Positions 1 through 15,179 of a DNA stretch of 64,000 nucleotides are shown piece by piece (position 1 is the first letter of the stretch; each line of letters starts with the position of its first letter). Where the stretch lies: assembly GCF_030463565.1 (NCBI RefSeq), contig NC_134643.1, positions 48,088,221-48,152,220 on the forward strand. Reading direction: 5' to 3'. Origin of the DNA: Pelecanus crispus. Its lineage: Eukaryota; Chordata; Aves; Pelecaniformes; Pelecanidae. Made by a program: the position numbers and the translations under genes. The notes beneath the pieces were generated by a model. The model saw nothing but the letters and a program-made list of their open reading frames with translations. It did no database searches and was not told the origin of the DNA.

Positions 1-3000
1 TATCAGTTCTTTCAGGTCAGTGCCTGTTTGGCACTTAACTGTCAGAGGTTAATTGAATATGGAAGAAATACGTGTTTTTCACAGTACTTGGGTTTTCCAT
101 AAGTCATAATATCGCTCTACATCAATAAGAAGTTCAGAGGTTAACTTTATTACCTTATTTCAGAAGACAGAAATAGCTAAAAATAATTTTCCAGAGATAA
201 AGTAGCTCCATGTTGTCTCATCCAGTCTTGGAGAGTTTGATACTGGGAGATTTACAGTCTACATACATGGCTGTCAGGAGGACCAAGAGTTGGGTTTTTT
301 TCCCCAGAAAGTCACCCACGGAGAGCGGGAATGGGGGACTCACTGTAGGTGTGAATTCCCTCACCCAGGTGATGTCTCCAAAAGAGGCAAAGCTGGTTAT
401 TAACATCCTCCATTCGGTCTCCAGGGCACAAAGGAAATGTAGACATAAAATGCTGTAAGAGAGAAATGCCCAGATGCTGGACTCTGCTGGTCAACTGGCC
501 TTCACAGCTGTCTTACCCTAGGATTGTATCTCTAGCATGGCTGGAGCTGGGCAGGGAATCACAGTATTGGTATTTTGTAGATGACTGGCAAGCTGAGTTC
601 CTGAAGAATAGTTATTTAACAATAAATGGACTGTTTATTGGATTACTGGTTGCACCATGCACGATTTTTTCTCCTTCTAAGTCTCCAAAAGGGGTAGTTA
701 TGTTTTTCTTTATGAAATGAATCTCATTTGAAATGTCAACCTTTATTTAGGCAGTTAAAAATATACAGAGAGTTCTCAGAATAAATGGCTGGGTAATTAC
801 TAGGGGTTTCTTCTAGTGGTGGAGGTTGGGCATTCATCCATTCTGTTTCCATCCACATGGGTATTTGAATTTAACATAGAAGCTGATTCTTAGGAACCAT
901 TTTCAATAAGCTTCAAATAAAATATGTATGTTTAGAAAGGTCAATCATATTAGAAAATTCCCTGATCACTCTTTTAATTTAGAGAAACAAATTGACTTTT
1001 TATTGACATTTCCAAGTTTATTCTGCATATCAAACACCTTTCATTGCATTAACGATGTCCATGAAAGAAAAGCATGATTAAGATATAAGATATACAATTA
1101 GCATTTTCCCATGTAAAACTCTGAAGACCTCAGATTTCCTGAAAAATTATGCATACAAGAAATGTCTGGTTGTTTGCGTACTTGGTCATACAGATTCAAT
1201 TTATGCACTCAGTTAAATGATTCTTTAAAAATATGTCATAGCTCTTATGTCCTTTAAAAAAACTGGAAATTGTTTGAGATAACTCTGCACAGTAATGATG
1301 CTTATCATCTTTCAAACTGCTTCACAGATTTCATAGAGTCAAAGGACAACTTTTCATAGAGTCAAAGGACAATCACAGCACCTCCCAAAGTAAGGCCAAC
1401 ATCAATGTTAGTGTGGGTTGTTTAGGATCTAGTCCAGCTGAGTTCTGAAAATCTCCAAGGCTGTTCTTGGATAGCATGTTCCAATGTTTGACCCAAATGG
1501 CTTTTTTTTCACCATAGATGGCTTTGATTTTTAACCTGTTTTAGTAAATACAGGTAAAGTACCTCTGGTCAGTAATCATAAATAAAATGCCAATTCAACA
1601 TAGTTCTGCAGTGTTTAATTTTAAAGACGTAAGTAGTTGTTCTGAATTGTCAGTCTTCAAAGACAGGAGTAATTCCACTGACATTTTAGGTCCTAAATCC
1701 TATTTTAGTTGGTTTAATTGAAAAATCCTAGCTCTGTGCTAGGTGAAAAGAAAAAAAATGTATAGGAAAGTATTTCTCTTCATATGACACCTGGCATCCC
1801 TTAGTCAAGTTGTCTTTTCAGGAATACTTTTTTTATTTTTAGGCAAAAAAGATGCAGTTCAGAAAAGGGAAAAAAAAAAAAAAAACAACAAAAACAAAAG
1901 GAAAAAAAGAGATCTCTGGATCCATTATACTTACCTGTTTAATTTTTTCTGCCACCATGAGAGCCCAGTGGTCGTCTTGGTTATTTAAAGCACATTGGCA
2001 TAAGACCAACAGCCAGGAATAAATGTTGGATGTAGATTAGACAGAATTTTCTTCATCAATTTTCCAGGTATGGTAGTAGAAGCAAAGAATGTATCTAGTT
2101 TTAATATGGACCAAAAGAATATCTATGGCTTCCTTCATTAGCAGTAGATATGCTGACACAGAACATGTCTTGTTAGTGTTTGTTTGCTCTTCGAAACATG
2201 CTATAGCTGATTCATGAGTGACAGAACAGACATAACATGGCTAGTCCAGGAAATGAAAGACACTTATGTGTATAAATATGTGCATATACACATGTGTATT
2301 TGTATTTATTGCCTTAAAGATGTATAGGTCAAGATCCTGTAGAAAAGGTATCCAAAGGATGATCCTTTTAACCCTCTTATTTAACCAGGAAAAATTTTCC
2401 GTGCTGTAACACACTGTAAAAATCATTATACTGTTTTAAAAGAAGACCTCTTAAAAATATTTTACAACCTTTTAAAATTCTTCTTTAAAATTCTTTAAAA
2501 ACCTTCTTTTGTTCTTTGTTACCAATGAACAGAAGAGGTATTGAAATTTGTCTTCATTTAAAATATTTTAAATTGATAAACTTCCAGTAAACCTAAATAT
2601 TGGAGAAAGACTATTGTGCCAATACAATGAATGACAACACAAAATCAAATGGTGCAGTTGGAGTAACTGAGTAGTGCCTACACGGTTAATGTTTCTTTTA
2701 TAATGTTTTTGTAGGTAAGCTGTATACAGTTGCAGCTTTATTTGTTATCCATGTGAAGACTCTCACATTTACGAATGATCTATCCATGTGAATAGGGAGA
2801 TGAAGTTTTAATAAATTCTGTGAAGATCCTTGTAAAGATCAAGCTGGCAGTCACTGTGTAAATTTAAATTACTGTATTAGATCAATGAATCTAAGAAATT
2901 GGTAATTTAGAAACTAAAAGGTCTGACCCTGAAGTATAGCAAGCTACTTCTACAAGACTCCTCTGTACTCTCAAATCTCACTAAAGTACTGCAATGACTA

Positions 3001-6000
3001 AAGATACTCAGCATCCTTAAGAATCCAGTTCAAAAACCATATGGTATTCTTGTAATCCACAGACACCCACGCTTACACCATGCTTGAATGTTTATATTAG
3101 TGATGACACAACTAGCTAGTCAAGCCCCCTCATCCTACTCAGTAATCTGCACAAAGTAGATCTGACAATGTTGATGAACCCAGACATTTTCAAGGGTCAT
3201 AGTAGTTAAAAAATCAGATAATGTGTTGTAAATTATAATCCTATTAGAGGAATAAGAACAACTCTTGGGAAAAAAAAAAAAAAACCCAGAGGACTGGCAA
3301 AGAGACTGCTTTGTAGAAACTGATTATTACATTTCATGCAGGTTTAAGACTTGAGAAGTCTTAATTGGTTCATAATCTGAGCTATAGTGGTTCGCAACAT
3401 AAATGCAAACCATGTAAAATTTTAAATGACCTTCTCAGTGAAAGTATTAAAGGCTGAAGTCCTCACACAGTGCCCAGGATTAACAAAAATATAATTCTTT
3501 ACTGAGGGTCAATAGCTAAAATTGACTGAAATTCCATGAATAGCACTGAAAATTAAATGCTTCTGTGGAAAAAAACACTGCAGAACACAATGAGATCACT
3601 GTGTATTGACACAAACATGGGGACATCCTGCTCAGTCCATTTCATGATTTGTGTATTTGATGAAGTCAACTGGTGAGTAATAGCTGAGAAACTACTGTTA
3701 TATTTTCTTTCCCTGCCCCAGTGCTCCACTCCATTACTCTATTTCTCCAGAGGCATTTCGTGTCTTAGTAATATAGAGCTAAGAGATTTCAATGGAAGAG
3801 CATATCATGGGATGAAAAATGATGGCTCATGAAGTGTTCTAAAGAAAACACATGAAGAGAGAAGCTCATGATCTATGCCAGGAATATTCTTGGGACAGCA
3901 TGAGAAAAATTCAGGCTTGAGGAGGTTTCCATCCACAACATTAGGACAAATTAGTAGTGGCTGGGAAAGGGTTAAAACGACAAAAACTCTTTGGAGTTAC
4001 ATTAGAGATACAACAAAAAAGGTCTTGGCCCCACCACCACTTAATTATTAGGAAGTTTATGTTTGCTGAATCTTTAAGAAGCTACAGGTTTAAGATTTTA
4101 TTCTTCCTTCCTCAGTGAGATAGTGTGTTTTTGTAACACAATTCTTTTGTGATTCATGTTCTTATGACAAAAAATGGAGAAGATATCTACTAAGTCTGAT
4201 CTTTCTTCTTTTAATTTTAAGCTTCTCTGTAAGACAATAGGCTATTTTCCAGTCATTATTACAGCCATTATTACATGAAATTAAGAAGATAATTGTAATA
4301 TAGGTGTAATATTGTTTTAGAACATGCTATTGGGCTTCTCCAAATCTTGAAGTGTTTTTAGAACCATGGGTTTAGATTCATAACACAAATTTGATCAATC
4401 TCTAATTCAGATGCAAATTGCAAGTCTAAACCCCTCCTAAGCCAGAATTTATTTCAAGTTAAGGATTAATGTGAGATAGTCTTCAGTTTGAGATAAATAT
4501 TTCCTATTTTCTTTTTATAGAAGGGTTTCAGAAATGCCTCAGGCAAAGCCACTTGTAAGATATTAGTGGCTTACTGAAGAAACCTAGGATGAACCTTTTT
4601 TGAGAACAGTACTTCTAGCTTTGACTATCGCTGCTTTTCCACAATTCTTTTTATTTTGCATATATGCTGCACTTTTCATCTTTGTAGTGTGCATTTGCAA
4701 ATACATAGGATATAGTCCTGGAATGGACCTTTTTGGGCCATTTATGTCATCCCCTGGGTATAGCTACCTTTTTTTTTTTCATTGCATGAAATCCCTTTTA
4801 TTTTTCAGCCCTAATGAGTCCTTCCAGAACTAAAAGGGGTAAATAAGCATCACCAAACATATATACTTGTGCAATATAGTTCCTCCTGAAGGAGAGAGAG
4901 ACAAGAATACGAATAAGAATTTAATGCAAATATTAATATTTCAGAGCCAATAATTATATGTTCTCTCTCATTAAGGGATGGAGCTAAATATTCAACCTCC
5001 CCTCACATTATGTATCCTTTAGATTAAGGACCATGTCTTCCTGTGTTTTCTTAACACAAACTCACAGCAGTCAGATCCAGAATTCTGTTAGGGATGGCAA
5101 GGCACTTGATAATATGTTGTTGGATATATTTCCAATCCTTGCAGGAGAATATCCGCATTTACATAAGATTTTTCTGCATTTGCGTATACAAAGAAGTAAT
5201 TTTTGTAACCATGACTTTTATTTTATTTTGAACACACTCAAAGAAATCTTTGCTTCATTCAGTAAAAAAGTTTTTTGTGAGAGAAATTAAGATATAATGG
5301 GTTAATTTAAAATAAAACTCTAGCCATTTTGATAGTGCTGGTTTAAGAATGCTTTTATTAGGAAAAGGAAATTTTGCCACTACTTTTTTTTCTAGTAGTT
5401 GTTCAATTAAAGAAGAGTTTTCAAATTAGGATAATGAATGATGTTTTCTCATACATTTTTCCTGTAAATATAGGGAAGAATACATCACAAAAAGAACATG
5501 CAAATTCTACCCCAAATTGAATTCACTGATTTAAAATGTAATCTGTTCAGTACTACTGCTGAAAGTAATTACTCCAATAATTAGCGTAACAGAGAATAAC
5601 GCATACATCTTCATCTTCTCTACTGTGTTAGAGGTGCAGATGTGATTCTTTGCTCACCGGCCCAGCTGAAATATATGGGACAGCCTCTGAAGAGGAGTGG
5701 GAAGTGTGCTGCTCCCAGATTCCACATCCCGTTCTCTGCTGTGTCTGCTACAAGGACAGGCAGGTGCAGCAGACCATGGGACAGCTGCCTATGCTTCAGT
5801 AACTCCAGCATGGAGGTGATGATGTCTGACCTGGTTTCCGCTGCTCCAGCCATGGGGGGAAGAGTTCATGGCAGAGGACGGGGGTGAGTATCTGGAAGCT
5901 AGCCTGTAAGAGCAAACTGTCATGAAAGCAGAGATTTTTCTTCCGATCTTTCAGAATTTCCTCTGAGAGTGACAAGCATAGCTTTTCACTTTTCCCTTTT

Positions 6001-9000
6001 TCTGAGAGATAGTAATGTACTCTAGTGGTGACAAATTGTCCCCTTTTCTTGACATTTTAACTTGGCTAGCAGCCTGTTGTTTCCTCCTCTCCCTGTTTTT
6101 GGTTTCCATTGCCTTATTGCGAACTTGATATTTGCTACTTTTTAAGTTCTTGCTCCAAAATTATATGATTAGGTGAGAATTTAAGCTTTGCTTTCTAACA
6201 GTATACTGCTCTAATCCTACCATACATGGAAAAAAGCTTGAACATGTAACTTGTGTGTAGTCTGGAGACTCATAAATCAAAAAGAAATTAAAGCTGTTTC
6301 TTTTTTTTTTTTTTTTTTATAATCCTGTGAGTGTCAAGTCAGACAAATGGTATTTTCAGGTCTTACTCATGATTCTCACATGCTTGGAGACAGCAAAATT
6401 AACCTCCCTTGCCACCCACCCACTTCCTGACCAGCTGTATCCGCAAAACAAGGGAGAAGCAGGTATACTGCTACATTAACTCCAGGACCCAGCATTATAC
6501 ATGTTGCCTTGCAGGGCCAACATGAGGATGAACTTCTTTTCCTGATCCCAAGTGGGTACAGATTTCCTAAAATGAAAATTACCTTTAAAACTTGAGCACA
6601 GGCAGGGAAAACAGTTTAGTAGGAGATTCTGCTTCAAACTATCGAACATTACTGCCTTCTTATCTTTACAGAAACAGCTCCTGCCTCAGAAGCTATACAA
6701 GTCTATACTATACTTTCTTAATGAATAATAGCTCTTCCTCAGACACACTCTACAGATAAAAATCTGGGACAAAGCTAAAACTTGTTCCTGTAACTCAGAA
6801 GTGATACATGAGGCTGAAATACAAAAATCCAATCAATGTCAGGAGGGATTGAACAGTTAAATCATCGCATTTATTTCTGAAAAACAGGGAGCCCCTTGAA
6901 AAACATTGCATGAAGAGATCTGAATAGCTCTGGCTTAGTGTTATTTGTCAAAAAAAATAAAATGCATGCATACATGTGATAGCTGACCAATAAGGACTAC
7001 ATGGGTGTTGTTTTATTGCTTATTCCATTGTCAGGCTCTGCAGCCCAGAACAAATAACTTCCTCGCTAGTTCTGCTGTAAGGTTATCCTTGGGAGTGGAA
7101 GTCATTATAAGCTTTAGATCATCCTCACAGGAAATTTATATCATGGCAACAGCATCAATTCTGTAAAGACATTTTGTTCTGTCTTGTGAACATTCACTGG
7201 CTGGAGAGAAAAGAAATCCAAGAGGTTACCCTTAATGGGATGATTTAATATGACACATTTGTGAATATTAAAAAATGAAAAACTTGAATGCTAGCTAGTT
7301 TTTGACCTGAATAACTTCGTACATGTTAAGTTTTTCATATACTTTTAAAAGAAAATAAAACAATTATAAACCAAGTTCTTGGGCATAAATACATGCTTCA
7401 TTCTCACACATGCAGGGAGGGATGATGTGATTAAGGCAAAGTATTGGGCATTAAAAGATGTGTGGTGAAAGCTGAAGTATGCTGAAGTAAAAAAAAAGCT
7501 TTACTACTGGTTTCTAGGGCTCACGTTTTCACTCCAGAATGTATGTACTCTGCCAGAACAGTGTTATCATCATGTATGAGAATGTGTGAGAACGCTACTT
7601 GGGCTTTCTGAATTTTTCCTTATCTCTGTGATAAGTGTGAAAAAGATTTCATTGTCAATCTCATGAAGATGACTTGAAGCAAAATTAAAACTTCAGTCTG
7701 CATGTGAAAAGCAGTCTGAAGCATTAATTATCATTGCAGAGTCTATAAGGAATCTATTTTTGTGTCTTAGAATACTCTCCATGGTAGAGACACCATGTCT
7801 GAGGGTAGTTTTTATAATGTGTGTTATTATCAAGCTTGTCTGACATGAGTGAAGAACGAGTCAGCCCGGATCCAGACATGGGTGCAAGTTCTTGGCCCAG
7901 TGCCAGGATACATTTCAGAGCCCCTCACAGTTAAGCCTCGAAAACACCACACAGGAAAGTGAAATGGCCAAAGTCAGGAGGCTGAGTGGCTACATTTTCA
8001 CCTTATTTAACACTACCCAAATACTTTCTTCCTTTTGGGAGACAGAGCTCCTGAATTCTTTCCTAAAGGTAGTTACCTATGTCTGTCTTTCAAAGATGGA
8101 ACAGAGATTGTTCCTTCCTCCTAAACCCCAGCTGTAGATGGTGATAATTCAGTCGTTAGAGCACTTACACTTACTTGCCTGAGGGCTGTCTTATAACCTA
8201 CCAACCCTCCAGCTGCGTCTGGGGCCCTGCCCACCACCCATTAAGTTTTCTAACAGAGTGTGCAAGAGGGCAAACTTCACCTCTGCCTTTGGAATAGCAA
8301 TACTCCGAAAGAAAATAATGCCAGATTCAGTGGCACACAAACAGGTGATAAATGAAAGCTTGACTGTCTCATCCAGGGACTGGGACACTCTCCCAGGAGT
8401 GAGCTAGTTCTTCAATGGGCTGTTAAACCTACTTATTTACTTCTACCCACTGCTGCGTCTTATTCCAGAAGTGCTCACCACCTCTGTGTACTCAGTCGTA
8501 TAGGAAACTTCTGCTGCTCTTCTCCTCCTCTCTCTCATAGTGAGGAAATACAAAATTAGCCATTGAAGGTGTTCAAACTTCTTCAGCTGAAAATGAGATT
8601 GATTATCCTTTTTACCCTTCCTTTCCCATATTTGAACTCTGTTATCTTGGCCTGCATGTGCCTACCTCTGAGTTCAGCCTGGGATTATTCCTTTCCTTTC
8701 CTTTTTGGATGCCAGTCTGTCATGGTAAGAGCAGAGGCAAAGTGAAGAAAGGAGAAAGTTGCTTATTTGGCACAAAACAAACCCATGACCCTACTACTTT
8801 TCTCTCTCCCATTCTGCAGAGCTCCACTACCTGGCCCTGCCTCCACAGTATCCAGTTTGCAAGCACCCATGAGTCCTCCGTGTGCTGGGTGAGTGTGCAG
8901 TTGCAACACAACCCACAGATTTGCTTGGCTGGAGCCCCACATAGTCAGTGAGCTCTGAGGATAATGGCTGGGTTGAGCCCCTCAATGGACAAGACCTGGC

Positions 9001-12000
9001 TGGTGAATTCTGATCAGGCTTAGACACAAGCAACCATGTGAGCTTTGGTTATAGAGATGGATGCACCTCACAAGATAGAGTTAAACAAAAGAAAGCAAGA
9101 AAAATCTAATGATTTTTCAGACCCATGGCTTTCGTTTTCTGAAGTGTCTATGCTTGTTTCTTTTTTCTGATATTAACTTCAGTTAAATGTAGATTTTTGA
9201 TTTGTTTAAAGTTTGGATTATCATGTTATTTGTTAACCTGAGGGCACTCAGCTGATCCTGTAAGCCTGGTTATTGCTTGATCTGTTCAAAAAACAAGACT
9301 TTTCCTGTACTTACAAGTGTTATCATTGTCAAATATTAAATGATATGCTGAACCATTGTGAAACAATGTGTCTCATGACACATCTGTCAGTGGGCATATT
9401 ATAGCAAATGTTTTTAAACTGGTTTGGGTTTTGTATTTTTTACAAATAAATTGCATTTCCTAGTCCTAGTTCTTTATAACTGAAACTATTTGAATGATAA
9501 TTAAGCCTCATCATGCTACTACAAGTATAGATATGAAGAGGCTCACACAGCACCATTTATAAAAGGATAGAAAATGCACTAAGAATACAAGAATACAAGA
9601 ACCTGAATAAAATAAGCTACTAAAGCTATGAGCTCCGTCTTTGACATTCAGAAATCAAATTGATATTTGTTTTGAACTCCTAAATCAACTGGAAATATAT
9701 TTGTGGAGGAATTTAGAAAAGTAGTTTAGGGAGGACAAGTTGATTGTAGATGTTTTCATGATTTTGTTTTTAGTTTTCAGGATTTTTCTCCATGAGACAG
9801 CATAATTTCTGGATTTTGATTTGTTTCAACTCTATTTAAAATAAGTAGCTTTACTGAAACCAAAAGCAAAAATAAATAAAACCTGGGGTTTTATTAGGAA
9901 TTCTTGGACTCACTGGGAGAAACGCAGCTTATTATTCCCTATTTCGGGGATCTTGAGGATTTGAAAATTTTCAGTAGATATCCAGTAACTGAAACTTGCT
10001 GGTTTAATGGCTAAGCAGTTTCTGGAAGAAAAATCTTGTTTACTGTAAACAGATCTTTCCATGAGTCATTAAAAAATGTCAGGATCTGAGACTCTCACTG
10101 CACCACAGGATGGGTAAATCATATACTAAGGTTCAACAAAATGCAGCAGAAACCCAATCTTGTTTTAATGCACAGGACAGGTACAGTGCAAATTCATCTC
10201 AAAGTAATTTCTGGCAAACCTTAAAATTATTAACGGTGACTTTAATGGCAAAGAATCCAACAGCACTGTGGCAAGTCTGCCATGTGAATAAAAATCATGT
10301 AGGAATTCTATACCTCTACATTACTGAGAGTGGAAGAATGACCATTTCCTGTTTAGGAAAATGACTTCAAGCTAGAAAGGAAACATACAGATGTTTCTCT
10401 GTTAAGCGTGAAGCCTGGGCTAAATGTACCCTCATCTATTTCAGTAGAGCTGACCTTCTCATCCTAGGGTTTGAATTTGTTTCTATAGCTGCTGATGCAA
10501 GAAAATCGTTGGGAGCTGCTGTTAGTCAGCTGCCCTTAAGGCTAGTTTATAATTATTGAAGACAATTACAAGATATGTTAAATTATTATGTGATGTTATT
10601 TGAACAGGTTAAAACTCATTAGAAACCACATTAAAACTTTTTTCATTAATGCCATGAAACAGTCCAGTACCTCATTTTTGTGTCATAGGCAAATTTCTCT
10701 GATGTTACAAACACACCCACTTATGTACTGTACTGGCCTACAATCACAGCCAAATGGATTAAGTATAAATTCAAAATCATTAGATTTAGGTTATAATTCC
10801 TTTCACTGCCATTAAGGTGGAGGTTAGGGAACAATCTCTTGGTAGCGATGGCCTGAATCTCTTTTGCTTCTTCACTCCCTGTTCAAACCTGCTTGTTCTT
10901 GCTGCCACGTTGCTTGCTGCACTCTGCCAGCTGCACAGACTCTTGCATAATGTGTACCCACGGCCTGAATCTCTGCATGTGATCTTACAGAAACAATTTT
11001 TACTCTCTGAACAACAGTTCATAGTCATCAAGGAGTGCAGGGAAACTTTTGTTATTATGTGTATTTACAATTTCTCTGCAAGGTTGGTCTTCGCAGATGA
11101 CTACTGAGTGCTTAGCTGGGCTGACCTTCCACCACAGCTCAATAAACTATCCTGTTGAGTTAGCTGCTGACTGATGACTTTTCTCATTTATAAGCTCCGT
11201 TTCATACAGATTTCACAGATGTTTTCTTCCATTTTGCATGAAGTAAAAGTTTGGGGATTAAATACATTTATTTATTCTATGAAACATCATGCTTAAGTAC
11301 ATTTAAATGTCAAAAGACAAAAATAAAGTTTTTAGGTGTGAAAATTAAAAATCGATGTCTCCATTTCTTAAGTACTAGAATTAAAAGAATTTAAAAAAAA
11401 CCAGTCATGCCATGAATTGCAGTAAAGAACTTGAAACTACAGAGCTAGGAAGTAAAATACTAACACATCTTCAATTTGGGAAATATTTGTCCTGCTGTGC
11501 TACTTGGCACTCTCAAGTAAGGGAGGCAAAAAGTATGTAAGTTTATAGCACTCCATTAGCTATACAAGTCTTAGACCTCAGATTATAGCAATAAGCACAT
11601 TCTAACAGTAAAATTTTGACAGGATTACAGTTCCTACATCTCTTAGTTACACCTTGAGTGCTTGCTTTACCTTCACCTTGGATCAGATAAGTAGGAGGCA
11701 AAAAAGAAATGTTGGTGATTTTTGCCTCTAAACTGGCAGAGCTGAGCTTCAGGTTTCCATTTCCTTCATGAAACAGGAGGAGAACAGGAGGAAGACTGAA
11801 AAGTAACTGTTGGTGTGAGGGTCTTTCTGAGATCATGTCTTTCTCTGGCTGTGGAGAAAAAAATCTGTTTAAGAACTAAGCAAAAAAGTCCAGCAAACTT
11901 GAAAGATGGGGTCAAAGCTTTTCTGATTTGAATCAAATCTGGCCACTGTTAATGAAATCATCCTAATAGGGTTAGCTGATATATAAAAGAAAGTATTTTC

Positions 12001-15000
12001 CAGTTTGTCAGTGTTCACACTTCCAGAGGAGTTCTCGTGACTCAGGAGTTGTATAGAAAAATTCTGTAAACCTAATCATTTATGATGATCTTAAAAATTT
12101 GTATTTTGGACAGCTTAGCTGACCCAGTTCTTCAGCCTTTGAGGTGAACTTGTCAAGAATATTCATAATTTCTGTGAAGCATAAGGTCAGAAGTCTGACT
12201 TAAACTATGAAAAGGCAAGGAGTCAGATTTAACCTTGAAACTCCCTCTCCCTTGCCCTTACTGGATGTCAGAATTCATAACAAGAGAGTGATTGTGTATC
12301 ATTTGATATCTTGTAGAGTAACTCTTTGAATCGTGGACTGTAAAAATGTGTCTGGTTGAGTCAGGCTTGTTTCAGGGCTAGATTCAATAAGAAACCAATC
12401 TGGATTTTACCCACCACGAGTAAGTTTAACATTCAAATTACTTCATCCACCAGAATCCTCTGCCAGCATGGGGATATTGCAATCAAGTTATTTAAAGGCA
12501 CTTTTGCATAACAAAGCAAAAGCAAACAGTTAAAAATACTAGAGATTCCAACCAGGAGACATAAATTAGCCTCAAAATTTACTCCACTGTACTATCACTG
12601 ACAGTATATACTTTAGAAGAATTTTATTTTCTGTACTTTCATAAACTACTTGCTTTTCTCTGCCAGCTACTAATGAAAATGTCTACAGACATTTCCCCTA
12701 ACAATACAGTACTCAAATGCATTTGGTAAAAATACCTTGGTAATATAAACAGAAATGCTATCCAAACTTGTGTCTTTTTAGACTGGATTTACTATTGATG
12801 ATATAAGCTTTGTGCAAATCTGTGGATGAAGCTGTCTGGCCCTTGTCTGGATTTAAATGGCTTCAACAAAAGAGCTGAACACCTTTCTCACTGATAGAGA
12901 GCAGAAGCACTGATTGTTGCTAATAGGAACAGACATAGCCTGCTGATGACTGGATTTTAAGCAGCTTCATTTGAATTTTATAAATGAAGTTATTGTGATC
13001 CTACCATGTGAATTTTGACTTTTACCATTGGAGAACCCAACTCAAGTAACCTTACTAGTAACAGTGGAACTATTGTTTATTATAGTAGTGCCCAGTGACT
13101 CCCAACAAAGACCACTAAGCAAACATACAGAGTTAAAAAGCAGGCCCTATATCCAAAAGGCATAACATTTAAAAAAAAAAAAAAAGTCAGACAAACGAAG
13201 ACAAAAAGGAAGTGTTCTTGTTCCATTTTACAGAGGGGGATTTGGAACAATAAGAGATGAAAATATTTGCCTACAATGACCCAGTATGTCAATGGAAGAG
13301 AAGGAAAATAAATCAAGAATTTCTGATTCTCTGTCTATTGTCCTAAGTACAGTGCTCCAAGGCTGATTTCAACACTTTATTTCTAAATCAAGATCCAACT
13401 AAGGGTGGTCTTGAATAACTTTTTTAACTCAAACCTCTCCTTTTTATTTACATTTCTAATAATCCTCACAACAGTTTATCCTATCTACAGATAACCCATT
13501 CAGTATATTACATTATATATTTTATAGAAAAATACAGTCTAAAGGAGTTCTCATCCCATTTTGACACATGAACAAATATTCATCTATTGTTATGAAGGCA
13601 GCAAAGGGAATACATACCTTCAATTCTCTAAACATTCCTCTCTTCTCCAAAAAAGCTGGAGAAAGTATTGTGATTCAGGTTCTGTTCTTGCTCACACTGT
13701 TACTCGTCTTGCGAAACACCACTAAATGTGGTGGAGTTAGACCCATGTGAATCGGTGTGAGGTAAAGAAAAGCCTGGCCTTTCTCTTCCTGAAGAATTCT
13801 TCTTTGGCTTTTACAGCTATTCAAGACACAATGAAATGTGTGCAATGAAAAGAAGCCAATTACAGCATTATTTGGAAGTTATATATACATATATTCACGA
13901 TGCACTTAAAATAAATATGTCTTTGAGGGTGAGTATATTGTAAAGGCTATAAATAAATATGGAGAAATATTCCAGTGGCCGCCTTTCCCTTCGTGTTTGC
14001 AGAGCCATGCCAGTATTCTAAATGCGTTTGCTCTTAGACTTTTCATTTGTATTTATTTCTGCAAAACGTAATATGTCTGTGTAGGAAAAAAAATAATCAC
14101 TGCCTGGAGGTTTTGAGCTAGTGTGTAAAAGCAAGAATCACTAAGAAATCTATGACCTTTAGCAGTGACGTGACACAGCAGTTTGGAAAGACCATACCAG
14201 TAACTGCAATTTGATTTTAAAATATTGGACTAACTCTGTTACTTTTAGTTTAGTTTCTCTAAAACATAACTATTTTCTAACATATGGATCAGACCCTTAG
14301 CTAGTGTGAATTGCCACAGATGATTGAACTTACCAGGGTTATGTTGAGGGTTTGAAAATTATTACTGAACACCACTATCTGTCAGAGGTAATGAGAAAGA
14401 ACACCTTCCTTTCTAGCAAAGGAAAATGTTATTAGTATTTCAAGCCATTTACATACAGTCATACCCCAGTGTAATGAGTGTGGAGATCATGTCACGCAGA
14501 GCTATAGGGCAGCAGATTTAGGAGGTGTGTGAACAGTCTAACTCTTCAGCTGCATTTCTTAGGAGAAGGAGACCTGATTGCATAGACATGCTGTAATGGT
14601 ATGCCTGTGTGAGTGCACATGGGTGCAAGCGTGCGTGCAGGGACATGCAGGCACATCTTTGCCTGAGTGTCCATGTCATTCCTGCCCTGTATCTTTTGCA
14701 TCTGTTGCCACTCTCAACCAGATTTGCAAGAGGAAAGTTTGAAAGGTTTGAAAATCTTCAGGTTCCTATTATAGTAATGAAAACAGATGACAGGATAGGA
14801 GAAAGCCTCTTAGAGGAAGGGCTGCTACATAAACATACCCTTGATTAGTAATGTAAGACATTATACAGAAAAGAAATGGTCAGAATGCTTAAGCACAAGA
14901 AAACGTTCAACTAGGTCTTGCTTAGGGTAGCAAAATGCATGCGAGATTGAAGCTGGGGACATTTAAATTGTACTTTCTGTTGCCTTTACTTTTTGTGGTG

Positions 15001-15179
15001 AATGTAGGGATGTTGCCAAAAGTTTTTATTGCACTCCTTTGAGCTGCTCAATGAATTATATGTATCTGTGTCTGGATTAGCAAAGGAAGCAAGACGGTTT
15101 CATGGAAACATTAAATGTTTATCTAATCCATCTAAGGATATGAAACATTATTCAAAATAAGACAGAAAACCTAAGATCT
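1..15179. other. Intergenic DNA, no gene recognised
   Basis: AT-rich sequence with homopolymer runs (A at 1870-1885, T at 6301-6318) and scattered open frames under 100 codons. None of these frames shows a recognisable domain, and I saw no paired splice sites, clear transposon end or RNA gene. If gene order matches mammals this is part of the interval between TSPAN19 and SLC6A15. It could hold distal enhancers, which cannot be seen from one sequence alone. Confidence 0.6.
1330..1372. repeat. 20-bp direct tandem duplication
   Basis: The 20-base word TTCATAGAGTCAAAGGACAA occurs at 1330-1349 and again at 1353-1372, with three bases between. It looks like a recent local slippage or repair duplication. 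No function is apparent. Confidence 0.85.
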